Below, one piece after another: positions 11,900 to 24,265 of a stretch of DNA of 64,000 nucleotides. Each line of letters starts with the position of its first letter. The stretch's first letter is position 1. The notes under the pieces were generated by a model that saw only the letters and a list, made by a program, of their open reading frames with translations, did no database searches and was not told the DNA's origin. Both the position numbers and the translations under genes were made by a program. This DNA comes from Mallotus nudiflorus (taxonomy: Eukaryota; Streptophyta; Magnoliopsida; Malpighiales; Euphorbiaceae): the NCBI GenBank assembly GCA_947683625.1, contig CANTUR010000156.1, forward strand, positions 1,550,001 to 1,614,000, in the 5' to 3' direction.

Positions 11900-13770
11900 G
11901 AAAAAATTACCAATCTTTTCATGCTTTAATGGAGAGGTGGTTTGATATTACATAAACATTCCACCTCTCATTTAGAGAATTCACGTTGGATCATGTCACC
12001 TTTGCTGCTATTATTGGCATTCATGTGTAGGAGATGTCATCCCTCTTGGTGCGAGCCTTCATTGAATGACACCAAATTGAGTGGCCTATATCGAGTGCCT
12101 CTTCAGCATAGTCTTAAATATAAAGGAGACTTATATTATGAAGATAAACTCCATTTGAAATTACTACACTTGTGAGATTAAGAGCTTTCCTGGTTTACCT
12201 ACTGGGCACCACTCTCTTTACTGACATTGCTAGTTCTAATGACATGATATTCCTGATGCCATTACATGACTTGGATTAGGTGGCTTCTTATGATTAAGGC
12301 AACTGTACTCTTACCTATTTGTGTAAGGGCATGGATGAGGTAGTTTGAGGGGCTTGACAATTCTGTGGTTTTTGGCATACTGTTCTGGTACTTCTCACTT
12401 TTTCTCTTTTAGCTTTTTAATTACTATAACTATTTACTAACAATTCCTTTTGCAAGTCTAGGCTTTAGAGCTTGAATTGATCCATAGGATAGTTAGTGTT
12501 AGAGATGTTCCTTTCCTTACTTTGGTAAGATAGGGCTCTAACCTCACTGTGAAGAGAGATTTAGCCCATATGCATATCCATCACGAGTGGCTTAACACAC
12601 TAACCTATAATGAGGTACCTACAAAACATAAAGTCACTATTAATAGCATACAATCAAAAGACTTATTCCTACTTATCTATTTTATATTTCCATAACTATG
12701 TTCAAATTTATAGGGTCTATAAGCTAGATAGATGCCAACCATGGTTCACTCAAGATTATTGTCCTTGAGGAGAGTCCTTCTTCATGGACTTAATTGCCTA
12801 GTTTGGTATCTCAGCGAGCAGATCCTTTTTTAGCATTAAGGTTCTCAAGCAGGACGCATCCTTAAGACCCCTTATAGGAGCATATTTTGGACACATCAAC
12901 TAGAGGGCAATGATCTAAACTAGACTATCATATGAGAATCGGCTAATGATCACATAATGAGGTGTAAGAGTCAATATATAGACTTCATTTGGGCCCATTT
13001 TTTATTGATAGTACCTCTGTCTACTGCTTCTACTTCTTAGGTAAATATTGGATTTTATATATTCATTCATAATTGTCATGTTGTGACTTGATCTTCCATT
13101 TTCAGGTGGTGGCCACAAGACCTACATTTCAAGTTAGACCTCTTGTACATAAGAGACATCTCCAGTATCCTCACCCTAATCAGAGTGGCACTTCAACTGG
13201 AGCATAACATGCTAAAGCCCACCATGGTTATAGCTTCTAGATTATAGTTGTTCATTTTACTTATTGACTTAACTTGTTGGCTCACTACTGGGTACCTCTA
13301 GGAGAGTTATCTCATTAGTTCCTAACTCTGGATGAGAGTCTGACACCATTATGTACTCTTAACAACACCACACATGTAAGTGCTTCTTTGACCTACTTAT
13401 TGGATTAGTTTAATAAGACATTAGTACTAATATTTCATTAATCATACAGATCTCTTTAAAGTAGCGAGAGTACATGTGTAGGATGATTGACGCTCAATGA
13501 GATTACCTGATGAGTGTTACTCAATAGTGGAGGGTAAGGAAAACTTCCTATTTCAATATGTATGCATGCTTATATGATTGCTTACCTTAAGCTATGTTTG
13601 GACAAGACCAGGATAAGGTTAGTTAAGCTAGGATCACTACTCTTCAATATTAGATTACTTATCTCCATGTTAAGGATGATGATAATGGTGCCAAAGGTAG
13701 TGGAGATGAAGATTGAGATGATACTGAGGCCATTGATCTAGAGGCTTTTTAGACTAGGATCAAATTTTTT
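11900..13770 (+). pseudogene. Plant mobile domain (PMD)-like extra coding region, antisense to pol
   Basis: Reading across stops on the plus strand near 11930-12010 gives an ERWFDITxTFHL...FTLDHVTFAAIIG-like block. At about 12180-12400 it gives RAFLVYLLGTTLFTD, then MPLHDLD, VASYDxGNCTLTYL and FCGFWHTVL. This order (entry block, LLG(T/G)xLF, LxDLD, SYxWG and Y/H-L, then a tryptophan-rich stretch) is that of the plant mobile domain, which is found in plant DNA transposons and some host proteins. An acidic tail is readable at about 13670-13750. Many stops and frame breaks show it is not functional. It lies opposite in strand to the Tat pol and inside that element, a place where extra coding regions with a DNA-transposon domain are known in the lineage. 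The domain call is from memory and visual reading. Confidence 0.65.
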
Positions 13771-14393
13771 TCACTGTTATAATGTTGTTGATTTTACTAT
13801 TTTGACTTCGTCTCTCATTTTGGAATATTTACGCTTTGTTCTAATTGAATATTATGGAGTTTATATTTGTTTTGACCAAAACTTTAAATAAGGACTTTAA
13901 TCACACAAATCCCTTTTTTATAGCCGAACTTTGCATTTGAAGAGCAATTAAGCTTAACAAAATATAAAAAACAATATGGCCCTTACTTATTGAAGATGTG
14001 TTGCCTCAACATTGAGGCATTACCTTAATGTGAAGAGGCAACAGCAAATTGCCTTTTATTGCTTAGGCGTCGCCTGATTGGTGAGGTGACACTTCAGTGC
14101 CTATTTCCAGTATGTCTTTTCTTTTGAAAACCCTAATTTTTTTTTATAAATACCTTAAATAACCACTTTCTTTTGTGACATAAAACCTTTAATTACCTAT
14201 TTTATCACAATAAAAACCTCAAAAATGATAAAAAAAAGTCTCAACCAATTGTGACCAGTGTTAAAAAGTTTGGATCGAGACACATGGGCAAAGTTGGAAC
14301 CACTTCACTTGTCTATTTTTCAAACCCTGCATGCTAGGAAAATTAATTTTCTTTTCCTACAAACTATAGCTCAATTATAGGATCCTAACAAAT

Positions 14394-15455
14394 ATGTCTT
14401 TTAATTTAAATAGTTTTGAAATAAGCCCCCTACTCAAGGAATTTAGGGCTATTTTAGGTTATCAAAAGACTGTGCTTGCCAGATTACAGTTCCTCAGGTT
14501 GGGACCTACCCCAAATTTATGTTCTATTCAGAATCAAATAGCTCAGCTATTTAATATTTGTCCCAGTCATCTCTTCACCATATTTTTGGGATAGAGATTT
14601 TGATAGAATTTTTTTGACTACTACCACTACTATAAATAATAGAAAAGTTTATTGGCCTTGGATGATTACTCTTTGCTTGTATACTCAATTCCTGCTTATC
14701 TCTCATTTTGGTAACTATGACTTCTGGGTTCTCCACATTAGATCAAGTAGAATTAGGACTTAACCTATTACCACTTATCCTAGTGGAAACTATCACTGGG
14801 CTAGACAACTTTTCAAAAACCAATGATTCTCTAGGAGCCCATTACTATTGGAGGTTAGCCTTTTCCTTTTCCTTTTTTTTCATTATTATTATCTTTTTTC
14901 TTCTTTTTTAGGCTTAATTTCAAGAGAAATTGAAACTACTTGAGCCTCCTAGAGACATTGCTCATTATAGGGCAAAGCATTGTCATACTAAACGACTACA
15001 ACTGATGTCAGAGGATGTAAAGAATTGGTTAGGCACATTTCTTGACACTATAGTCCAATGGATATGTCCATAGTGGAGACTGAATCATGTAACCATTTAA
15101 TCCTACACATATTATGTTCCCATAGGAGGACCATATTTTACCACCTACTATAATCTTGCCTATCTTTATCGCCAATATAGGATGAAGCAACTAATTATAG
15201 GGCTAGTACATGAATTCGAGCCATGGACCCTTACTTAAAATTTCCTGAACAATTTGGCTGCAACTTGGTCTCATATAATCATTTAGAGAAACATTATCTA
15301 TGATGGAGATCTATCTACTAATGACTAGTACAAGGAGTGGATTCAGCTTCAATAGAAAAGAAAAAAATGAGTTTATAAAGGACATGAAGACTAGAGAACT
15401 TCATTCAACAAGTGTTCAAGGTGCTCAGTAGAAGAAAAGAAAAAGAAAATAGTTC
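14394..15455 (+). pseudogene. Second antisense extra coding region of the Tat-like element
   Basis: An open stretch of 66 codons starts at 14394. Further on, across stops, is a readable block at about 14930-15240 with EKLKLLEPPRDI, then WWRLNHVT and YYVPIGGPYFTTYYNLAYLYRQY. It ends in a lysine-rich tail near 15450, just before the 3' end of the minus-strand pol, so the two converge. I recognise the pattern only as resembling extra coding regions of Tat elements. It is separated from the PMD-like part by about 600 bp of AT-rich sequence and repeats, so it may be the second half of one large coding region or a separate one. Confidence 0.45.
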
Positions 15456-15829
15456 ATAAAACTTTATCCATATTTTCTTTTTTCTTGATATGATCTCCTT
15501 TTTGTTAGTTAATTTGTAATAAGAATTTTATACAACATTTAATAGTAATAAAGGCAAACCATTTCATTTCATTTAAGCATAAATGACCATACATTTCGCT
15601 TCTAATATAACTCCTATCGTTGCATGGCTTGCCCTTGTAAATTTTTCAACTAACTAATTTTCCCTCTTTCTCTCCTTTTATACATCCTTAATTTTTAGTT
15701 GGGCCACCTTTTTCAAGGTTTTCAACCTAGCAAGACCTTTATTTTATTATTTTTTAAAATTTTTGTTCACCTCTAATTTTTGCCTAAATAGCCTCTTTTA
15801 AGATTTTCTCCCTAGCGAGACATTACATA

Positions 15830-17100
15830 AAGTACTTTTTGAGCTTATCAAAATTAATAGGCTCTCAGAAATTATTTCCTTCCAAATTAGATAAAATAGC
15901 AACACCCTTAGAAAATAGCTTCTTCACTAGATAAGGACCTTCTTAATTCGGCTTGAATTCCCCTCACGGATAAGTTATAATCAGTTTGGTAAGCTTTAGC
16001 ACTAAATATTCTTCTTTAATTTTTCCTAGCTTAATATTCTTATTATAAGCCTGGGTTATCCTCTTTTAATACAATTGTGAGTGGTACATGACTTTTATTC
16101 TCTTCTTATTTAACAACAATAGGTAAGCCAATATGCTCTCCACCCACTAATCCTTAGGAATTTTGGACTCCAATAAAACCTGTAATGACTAAATCTCCAC
16201 ATCCACCGACAATACAGCTTCACACCCATATACTAAGGAATATAGAGTCACCTCTGTCGATGTTCTAGCAGTTATCATTTATCCCCATAATGCAAATTGT
16301 AGATAATCCACCTAATCCCTATAATTTTCCATCATTTTAGACAAAATTTGCTTCACATTTTTATTTGAAGCTTCAATTGTACCATTTGCATGCGGTTAAC
16401 ATGGAGACAATATATGGTGTTCAATTTTGTACCCTTTTAACAAGGGAGCTATTTCTACTTGAAACTGAACACCATTATTAGTGACAATATGATGGGGTAA
16501 CCCGTATTTGTAGATTATGTTCCTTTTAATAAACCTTGCCATCTGTTTTGAATCGATAGCAACTTATGATCCTACTTCTACCATTTAGAGAAATAATCAA
16601 TGGCCACCATAATATAATGATGACCATTGGATGCTTTCAATCTTATCTCCCCTATGATGTCAATTTCCTAAACTATAAATAACCAAAGTGAAGTCATTCC
16701 CTAAAGTTCCATGGAAGGAAAATGACTAACATCATCATATGCTTGGCAATTATGACACATCTTCATAAATTTTACACAATCTATTTCTATTGTCAGCCAG
16801 AAGTAACCCTTACATGCTATTTTCTTTACCAAGACTATCTTATTCATATGTAGCCCACACACTCCTTCATGGACCGCTTCTATAAGCTTATGAGTTTCAT
16901 TTTTACCCACACATCATAAATGCACCCTAATTTGCATTCTCCGGTACAACATCCCATTATGGTTGAGGAATTATCGTGACAATATTCTCAGAGAAATCCT
17001 TTCTTTCTTATCAACATCTTTAGGAAATTGACCCCTTTCCAAACTATTATAAATCATGAAACTATGGCTTCTCAATGGTATCAACTAGCATCACCCTTAT
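15830..17100 (-). pseudogene. Integrase remnant of the Tat-like element
   Basis: The zinc-binding N-terminal part is readable at 16701-16910: HKLIEAVHEGVCGLHMN, then KGYFWLT and FMKMCHNCQ, an HHCC zinc-finger pattern close to that of Ogre/Tat integrases. The catalytic core is readable across stops at about 16200-16660, where the reverse complement gives the 'FSKWVEA'-like and 'NGTIEASNKN'-like regions. It is downstream of the second RNase H on the same strand, the normal order. Broken by stops and frame changes. Confidence 0.75.
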
Positions 17101-17139
17101 CTTTTTATAATAAGGGGTTTAGGATTTCACTAGAATAAG

Positions 17140-17640
17140 GGGCTTGATTTCCATTTGCTTCCTGCCTTCTAACATCAAAGCTAAAGTAGTTAATGCATCA
17201 ACCTCTTGATTTTCTTCTCATAATAAATGAATGAACTTGTACTAAGTAAAATACAGTAAAACAGAAACTAAGTAATCCTAATACAACTGCAACCTATCTT
17301 CCTTCACTTATTGTTCCTTTAAAGCTTACTTTATTACTAACATAGGGTCTCTATAGACTGTAATCTCTTTTGACCTCATACTTTGCAGTGCTTTTAAACT
17401 AAAGATGTAGGCTTTATACTCAGCTTGATTGTTCAGAACCTCGAATTCTAATCTTTTAGCCATTGGGATCATTTTCCCTTATAGAATGACAAGAATTACA
17501 CCAATACCTACTCCTTTTTTGTTAATAGTACCATCAAAGTGCATACTGCAACCTTCGATCTGTATTGCCCCTAAGTACTCATTTAGAAATTCTACCTCCC
17601 ATTATTATTCATCATCTACTGGATTTTGAGCTATTAAGTC
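17140..17640 (-). pseudogene. Second (archaeal-type) RNase H remnant of the Tat-like element
   Basis: The minus strand reads CSMHFDGTINKKGVGIGVIL, then MAKRLEFEVLNNQAEYKAYI, and then a VYRDPMLVIKQ-like block. This corresponds to the FDGA...NNxAEYEA...D pattern of the additional RNase H carried by Tat-lineage elements between the first RNase H and integrase. One in-frame stop lies near the middle and the final catalytic aspartate region reads YRD instead of YGD. Confidence 0.7.
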
Positions 17641-17649
17641 TATTATTGC

Positions 17650-18860
17650 TCTTCTTTTATAACTTTCTTTACGATATAATCTATATCAAATTCAGTGAGC
17701 AAGACCAACCACTTAGCCAATTTCCTAGTGAGTAATAGAGTCTATTGAAGGTATTTAAGGGGATTCTATTTGGAGACTACTTAAACTCGATGAGATTGAA
17801 AATAGTGCCAAAGCTTCTTAGTGGCCCATATCATAGCTAAACACATATTCTCGACCAGGCTATGGTTAGCTTCATGGGTAAGAATTTCTTACTCAAATAG
17901 TACAATGTATATTTAACCCATTCTTCCTATTTTTAAGCAAACATTACCCCAATTGCTTCCTTTTCAATAGCCATTTAAAGAATCAGAGGCTTTTCTAGTC
18001 TTGGTGGTTATAATACTATAGGATTTATTAGATAATTCTTAATGGTCTCAAAAGCTTAATGACACCACCTATCACCCTAGACTGTGGCGTAAATATTCCT
18101 TAGAAGTTTAAAGATTGGCTCACAAATAGAGGTTAATTTAGCTATGAACCTATTAATATACTATAACCATCCAATAAATCCCCTCACTTCTTTATTAGTC
18201 TTCAGTGCAATCATCTCTTAATCTTATCGAAATCCACCTTGATCCCCCTCTGACTAACTATATGCTCCAATAGTTTCCTTAAAGTTACTCCAAACATACA
18301 ATTTTTTAGATTTAGTTTGAGATTGTACTTTTTTACCATTACTAGGAACTTATCTAGAGCCTCAAAATGTCCTTCTTGGGTCAAAGATTTCACCGTCATG
18401 TCATCCACTTATACTTCTATCTTAGTGTGGATCATATCATACAGCAGAATTGGGGCCATCCTTTGATAAGTAGCTTTTACATTATTTAACCCAAAAGGCA
18501 TGACCAAATAATAATAAATACCCCATTCAGTGGTGAAGGACATTTTTAGTTTATAAATTACTGCCATTATGATCTAATTGTTCCCCGAAAAGCACTTGAA
18601 GATGCATTATCAACTAATGTGTCAATATGAGGTAAGGGAAAATCATCCTTTGGGCAAGCCTTATTCAAATCCCTATAATCTGTACACATCATGACACTTC
18701 TATATTTCATAGGGACCAAAACTATATTGGCTAACCATTGGCTATCCTTTACGACTTCTAAGAACTTTTCTTTCAATTGCTTTTAAACTTCCTCCTTAAT
18801 TAAGAGAGCCCATTATGGTCTTAATCTCCTCTTCTTTTATTTTATCAAGGTAATGTAAAG
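17650..18860 (-). pseudogene. Reverse transcriptase and first RNase H remnant of the Tat-like element
   Basis: The RT start is at 18567-18776 (WLANIVLVPMK, MCTDYRDLNKACPKDDFPLPHID). The palm is at 18211-18411, where DDMTVKS follows the catalytic VDD. The codon before it is TAA (complement of 18409-18411) where Tyr is expected in YVDD, so the active site itself carries a stop. The LNLKNCMFGV...VSQRGIKVD thumb part follows. The first RNase H is only partly readable and ends in a KLAKWLVLLTEFDIDY stretch at about 17660-17720. Non-functional. Confidence 0.78.
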
Positions 18861-19475
18861 ATATGTAGAAATTCTATGTTATACAATCTCTCTATCAATT
18901 CTAGGTATATCCCTATAACCCTAAGCAAATACTTTTTATCTTTTTATTAATATTTCTTTTATTTTTTCTCTCTTTTGAGTTAAATCAAAAGCAATTAATA
19001 TATTCTTAGGGTTATCATTTATGCCTAAATTAAATGATTCAATTTATATAGAATTAATGTCAAATATATGTATAAAATGATTATCATTATCAGAATAACC
19101 ATCAGGAAACACATCATACAAGTAAGCAAAGTCAAATTTCATTGCATCAGCTTTGGAAAAAAAATAAATGATCAATTTTAAATAAGTTTACAAGAGAAAT
19201 GTCAAATTTTTCATAAAAAAATTAACAATGGAGTTATGGACAAACATCTCAAAGTCTGTCTCTTCTTTTCTGATCATCAGCATCCTTTTGCTCCATAGCA
19301 GTAACATCCTCCTTAGATTCTTGGCCCATTACCAGTTCTTCTATTGTTATCTCCTTAGTAGTAGGTTTTTTTACCCCATTCACATATTTAGCAAATATCT
19401 CAAATCCTAGGACCAATTTTATAGCCATCATCAAAGGTTCAGGAGTCCCCATATATGGATAGCCAGTGCCTTCTT
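18861..19475 (-). pseudogene. Protease-RT linker of the Tat-like element
   Basis: A degenerate stretch between protease and RT. One open piece at 19249-19479 reads PYMGTPEPLMMAIKLVLGFEIFAKYVNG and then an acidic/polar region ending in QKRRDRL. The position suits the variable linker upstream of RT in Tat polyproteins. No domain recognised. Confidence 0.45.
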
Positions 19476-20189
19476 TCACAAACCTTTCCTATAGTGCCTT
19501 TTAACAATTGCATCTTCATTGTCTTCTTCAAAATCTTTAGCCCTATAATACTCGATTACATACTTTAAAACTGGCACTTTTTGTTCCATAAACTTTGACA
19601 GTCTATTATGATTCTTCCCTAATCTTAGACTAGGCATACATTTTATGTTTCTAATTATAGTCATGACTTTCTCATCTAGATCATCCTTATACAATACACA
19701 AACCTTATAGTTAGAATTTATAAGAATTTCCTTTAAAGTTAGCTTTAAAGCAATAACAACAACCTTAGTTTTTACTAAAATAGTAACCACCTTTCTCTCA
19801 TGTGGACATTTGATCTTTTGGTGAATAATTGATGATACTCCTCCCAAAGGATGAAACCATGGCCTCTTAAGTAGAATGGCAAAGATAACCAAGATGACAA
19901 TTACATCTAAGTTAACCCATGTCTTAATGGGTATTGTCTTAACTAGAGCTCTAAAATTCCCCTTAATAGGCCTCTTCCTATCATCATAGGCCTTAATAAT
20001 CACATAAGATGGTTTCAAATTAGCCACAGCTAGTCCCAACTTTGGTAGAATTTTCAAAGGGCACACATTGATGTTAAAACCATTATCCACCATTACACAG
20101 CAAGTCAACTTTCCCTTTACTTCAGCCTTAATGAATAAGGCCTTATGGTGGTCTCTACCCTCTACAGGCAGATCATCATTAATGAACAT
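19476..20189 (-). pseudogene. Aspartic protease region of the Tat-like element
   Basis: This is the longest intact frame of the element, 237 codons. At about residues 11-50 it reads GRDHHKALFIKAEVKGKL, then VMVDNGFNINVCPLKILPKLG. The D-N-G core with NVCPL matches the retroviral-type aspartic protease of Ogre/Tat elements, where D-N-G-S is usual; here Ser is replaced by Phe. Further on, PWFHPLGGVSSIIHQKIK matches the conserved RPWLH...AVPSTLHQKLK type of block. The frame is open only by chance survival within a decayed polyprotein. Confidence 0.72.
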
Positions 20190-20549
20190 AATAGCTCTTT
20201 AAGTTTTCTCCATTCATGAACATATTATATGTTCATGAGTATCGCCTGTAGGGATTTTCTTCTAATCCAAAGCCAAAACTAGTGCTTCCTAATGAGCTTT
20301 TGGAATGTATGAGCATTTCCCAAACACTAGTAATAACCTTTTCTTCTTTCTTCAGTTCCCCTTTTAAATCCCTTTTTTCATCTTTAACCTCAGTCTGTGC
20401 TATAGGCTTTTCTTTATCCTCCACCTCCTTTTTTTATTCAACCTTCTTAGCTGGTTTACTCTTCCTCTTCATTGTCCCACATGTCAATTTATCTCCTTTC
20501 TTCTTTATTTGAGGTCTAAGTATCTAAGACATTAACAGTCAGTTCTATG

Positions 20550-21890
20550 GGTTACTCCTTTAGATTTATGCTTTTTAGTTCTAGGTTAGGTTTTAGAAAA
20601 TGGGGATGGCATCAATAAAGGAGTTAAGGACTTGCTCCTCCATCAAGCCAGTATTGATCATAAGGACTAGTGTATTTAATAGTGGGACATTTCGGTAGTT
20701 AAGTAAAGGGTTTCTTTAGGTATTTGGTTTCTTGGTTTCTAGGTCAGTTATCTTTCTTGAATTAATTAACTTTTGGATCTTATATTTCAATCTGGTGTAG
20801 TTGTCAGTATCATGTCTAATGACTTAATGGAACTTACAGTAGAGTTTTGGGTTGGCATTAGCGAAAAGTTATTTTTGGTTTTGAGGGTTGCAATAGGTTG
20901 TTCTCAATCAGCTTCTCTAGTACTTTTGAAAGAGGTATTCCCAAATTAAAGAACCTTCGAGGCTTCTTGATGACATTGATGTGTACATTACTGCTTGAAC
21001 TGATTTCATCTTTACCCCCAGATCTCCCTTCAAAGAGTTTCCTCTCTTGACTCTTTCTGAACCCTAATTTTGTATAGTTCTTCAAAATTCTAAATCTCCA
21101 AGTCTTTCAACTATTTTTCCAAAGGTGCAATACACCCTTTTATAGCTATTATTAGTTGGTCATCTTCAGCAGGCATGTGCCTCATATGTACCAGTTTTCC
21201 TCTCCACATGGTCAAGTAATCAATAAAAGATTCATTAAACCTCTGCTTAGTTTTCTATAGATCTTTTAAAGACACCTCTATTTGGGCATTAAGGCCATAC
21301 TGCTTAATGAATACAACACATGTCTCCTTTCAGTCAGTCTGGACATGTGATTCCAAGGCATAGTACCATATGATGGGTACCCTTTCTAAAGACAAAGGAA
21401 ACTATATAAAGATTTGGGCCTTCATGTAAGTCATATATTGCTTTAGGTATAGATATAGATCATTAGTACTAGTATACTTCTTCATGTTAAGGAACTTAAA
21501 TTTCTGAGATAAGGGATCATCATCATCCTCTAAGTTCAAATCAGTGCAATTCATTAGAGCATCAATTCCTTTTTCTTTCATCATTATCTATACTTATGTC
21601 ATAGCCTTGGTCATATTCTTAGCCTAATCATTCTTTTATACAGTTTAAGAGAGACCTAAATTCAATCGACCAGCTGGATCTGCTAACACGGTATCCATAT
21701 CATCTTTATCTTTCTCCTTAGGCTTTGTAGATATCTAAGCATCAAAGTTGATTGGGTGATTTGGCTATTTCTCCCTGAGCATATATGTTAACTTCCCTAT
21801 TATCTCCTGCATCATTGACCATGTCTCAGTAACTAACTCTTCTTTCAACAGTGCCTTGAAAGCTTTGGGATCAAAACTTACCATTATTAC
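20550..21890 (-). pseudogene. Gag remnant of the Tat-like element
   Basis: A piece at 21402-21584 reads DDPLSQKFKFLNMKKYTSTNDLYLYLKQYMTYMKAQ, the start of a plant retrotransposon Gag domain. On the same strand to about 21130 the W-tyr-FNES-like and 'RGKLVHMRHMPAED' type blocks can be read across stops. The C-terminal part at 20858-21085 is basic and polar. It lies upstream of protease on the minus strand as expected. Confidence 0.7.
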
Positions 21891-22658
21891 TATTTCTATG
21901 AGTGAAAAACTGAGGTGATCTGTATTTGCAATGACCATGGGTTAAAAATATGCATGGCGTGTATGCATGAAATTCAAGTCCATTTTTATTTTTATATTTA
22001 AAAAGAAAGTAAACAAATAAACTATTCATAAATTGCATAAAAATAATAAATTCATACATGAATACTTCCATCGTTATTTCTTCCACACATATTTAATGGC
22101 GAGGTCTTATCCAAGGAATTTTTTGTCTCAATTTTGATTATCAATGAGGGATAACAAAATTGATATATGCAAGAAAACTCTCAAGATGACACAAACAAGT
22201 AGCAATTCCTTTGAATAAAATCAAGGTCCATCATAATGGGCTAATAGGCATGAATGGCCTAGTTTAATATAATCCTCATTATGATGGGCCTAAATGTCAT
22301 CCTAAGAACTACTATATGGCATCAGTCACATGCATTTTTGGGAATAACCTATGGAATGTTGCTAAGTCACTACATGGGCAGAGTCTTGGGTAAAAAGGCT
22401 TTGGTTCGTACAACGATAGATCCTTATTATGTCTCCTTACTTAATGGTCTATGCGTTGGAGGTAAGTACATGCTATAAGTGACAATAGCCAAATACCTCA
22501 TTACCAAGTTTGAATGAAACATAGGTAGTAAAGAAATGACTATCACTGGGTTATTCGAGATTGAGTGCTCATTGTATGAAAAGTGTTGTGAATGCAAAAT
22601 AAATAATTAAACAATCAAAAGTGGTAAAACAAAAAACACTTGGAATTAGTTTCTCTAT
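21891..22658 (-). other. Untranslated leader between PBS and gag of the Tat-like element
   Basis: No protein similarity is recognised on either strand. Short open frames (for example a plus-strand one at 22281-22478) show no motif and lie inside the element leader. A pair of 'cat(c)ataatggg' and 'cattatgatggg' stretches at about 22229 and 22275 forms a weak inverted repeat. Confidence 0.5.
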
Positions 22659-22676
22659 CCTTAGTGGAGTCGCCAC
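22659..22676 (-). other. PBS-like site of the Tat-like element
   Basis: The minus strand reads GTGGCGACTCCACTAAGG directly after an LTR end ...TACA (complement of 22677-22680). A TGGCGACTCC motif next to the LTR is, from memory, typical of Ogre/Tat leaders. The matching tRNA cannot be checked here. Confidence 0.55.
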
Positions 22677-23388
22677 TGTATATGGCAAGGTTCAACACGC
22701 GCCTAAGTGTTTGGCAACCATGACACTGTGTGAATTCAAGGCCCACTAAGAAATACAACATAGGCTTTTAGCCCATATCAAAAATAGGAGTTGCCACCTG
22801 TATAAGATCCAAGACATACTTTACAGCAATTGGATCCCATAGAGGGCTTAGAAACTAGATATGGACTTTTGAATGCTTACCTAACTTTTCAGTTGGCCTT
22901 CATTTGTGTTTCATGTTTTATCAGTTTTAAATATTTAATTATTTCTTTTAATTACATACAAATGCAATTTCCACCAAGCAAAATTCCAATTTTATTATTA
23001 AGCCTAAATTTGCACATTAGTCCAATTTCATGCCCATTAGGTCTACACACAATAGCAACATGAATAACATAAAATAAAATATACATAAAGTAAAATAGAA
23101 TAAAATAAAATAAAAATACTCATACAAAGAAGTGGGGGAGGAGAAAAGAGTTACATCCCTTTAATCATGCAAGTAAAAATAAATAGATAAAAATAAAGAA
23201 AAATAAACACATAAAGAATGAGGGGAGGAGAAAGGAATTATATCCTTAAACTTAAAATAAAAAATCACAAAATAAATAAAAATAAATCTAAAAGAGGTCA
23301 TCTAAAATTGGGATAGTGATTTAGTGATTATCAATCACCATAATCATTCCTAAAAAAATAAAATTATTAAGTTCCCACAAATAACAAT

Positions 23389-23393
23389 AAAAC
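23389..23393. repeat. Target site duplication AAAAC, left copy (solo LTR B)
   Basis: AAAAC at 23389-23393 is repeated at 26685-26689, directly flanking solo LTR B. The uninterrupted homologue near 9405 (aacaataaaacctac) has this sequence once. Confidence 0.9.
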
Positions 23394-23729
23394 TGTCATG
23401 ACCCAAACCGGGGAGTCATAACTGGCGCTAGGGAATAAGAATTCTTTCAAATCCACAACCTGTAGCAATCCTTAGAAATAAAAAGCATGCAATAAATAAA
23501 AAATATACCAGAATTAAAAACTTAAGACGATATAAAAATAATTACTTAACGATCATTTCATAAAATAAAAATATTTTTATACAATATTCAAAGAAATGTC
23601 TCTTACTAAAAATAACATTCTACATATATAAAGTACTACTACTATAGTTTTCTAGAATACAATAAAAGTTCAAATAAATGATTTACATAATCTAGCTGGG
23701 GCTGAAGAAGTCCGGTGTAGAGGTCTGCT

Positions 23730-23889
23730 ACTAAGGTCTGATGACGAGAGATCTCTTGAAAAAAATATTAAGGGGAATCAGATCTCACTGAGTGAATTAT
23801 TATAATATATATATATATATACTAAGGTCTGATGACGAGAGATCTCTTGAAAAAAATATTAAGGGGAATCAGATCTCACTGAGTGAATT

Positions 23890-23945
<56 letters not shown>

Positions 23946-24034
23946 CATGCATAAAATTATTTTTGTTGAAGGATCGGAGCAAAACCTTAATAGTTCGCAA
24001 CCTCGATCATAAAAAAAAAATATCAGCCAACAAG

Positions 24035-24086
<52 letters not shown>

Positions 24087-24265
24087 ATCTAAAACATATA
24101 CAGTCAGGCATCAGTATAGCTATAAATATATACACATATTTCACACAGATGCTAAAAATTCATTATATATATATATAATACATGCATAAAATTATTTTTG
24201 TTGAAGGACCGGAACAAAACCTTAATAGTTCGCAACCTCGATCATTAAAAAAAAATATCAGCCAA
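23730..24265. repeat. Local duplications linked to (TA)n tracts in solo LTR B
   Basis: The segment starting actaaggtctgatgacg at 23730 is repeated at 23821 (period 91), both copies ending in (TA)n. A second segment (atacatgcataaaattattt...) occurs at about 23941 and about 24177. (TA)n runs lie at about 23806-23820, 23897-23942 and 24038-24082. Confidence 0.9.

Noticed and set aside
22281..22478. Plus-strand 65-codon open frame in the Tat leader
   Set aside because: No recognised motif, starts and ends inside the untranslated leader of a minus-strand element, and no similar frame elsewhere in the window.
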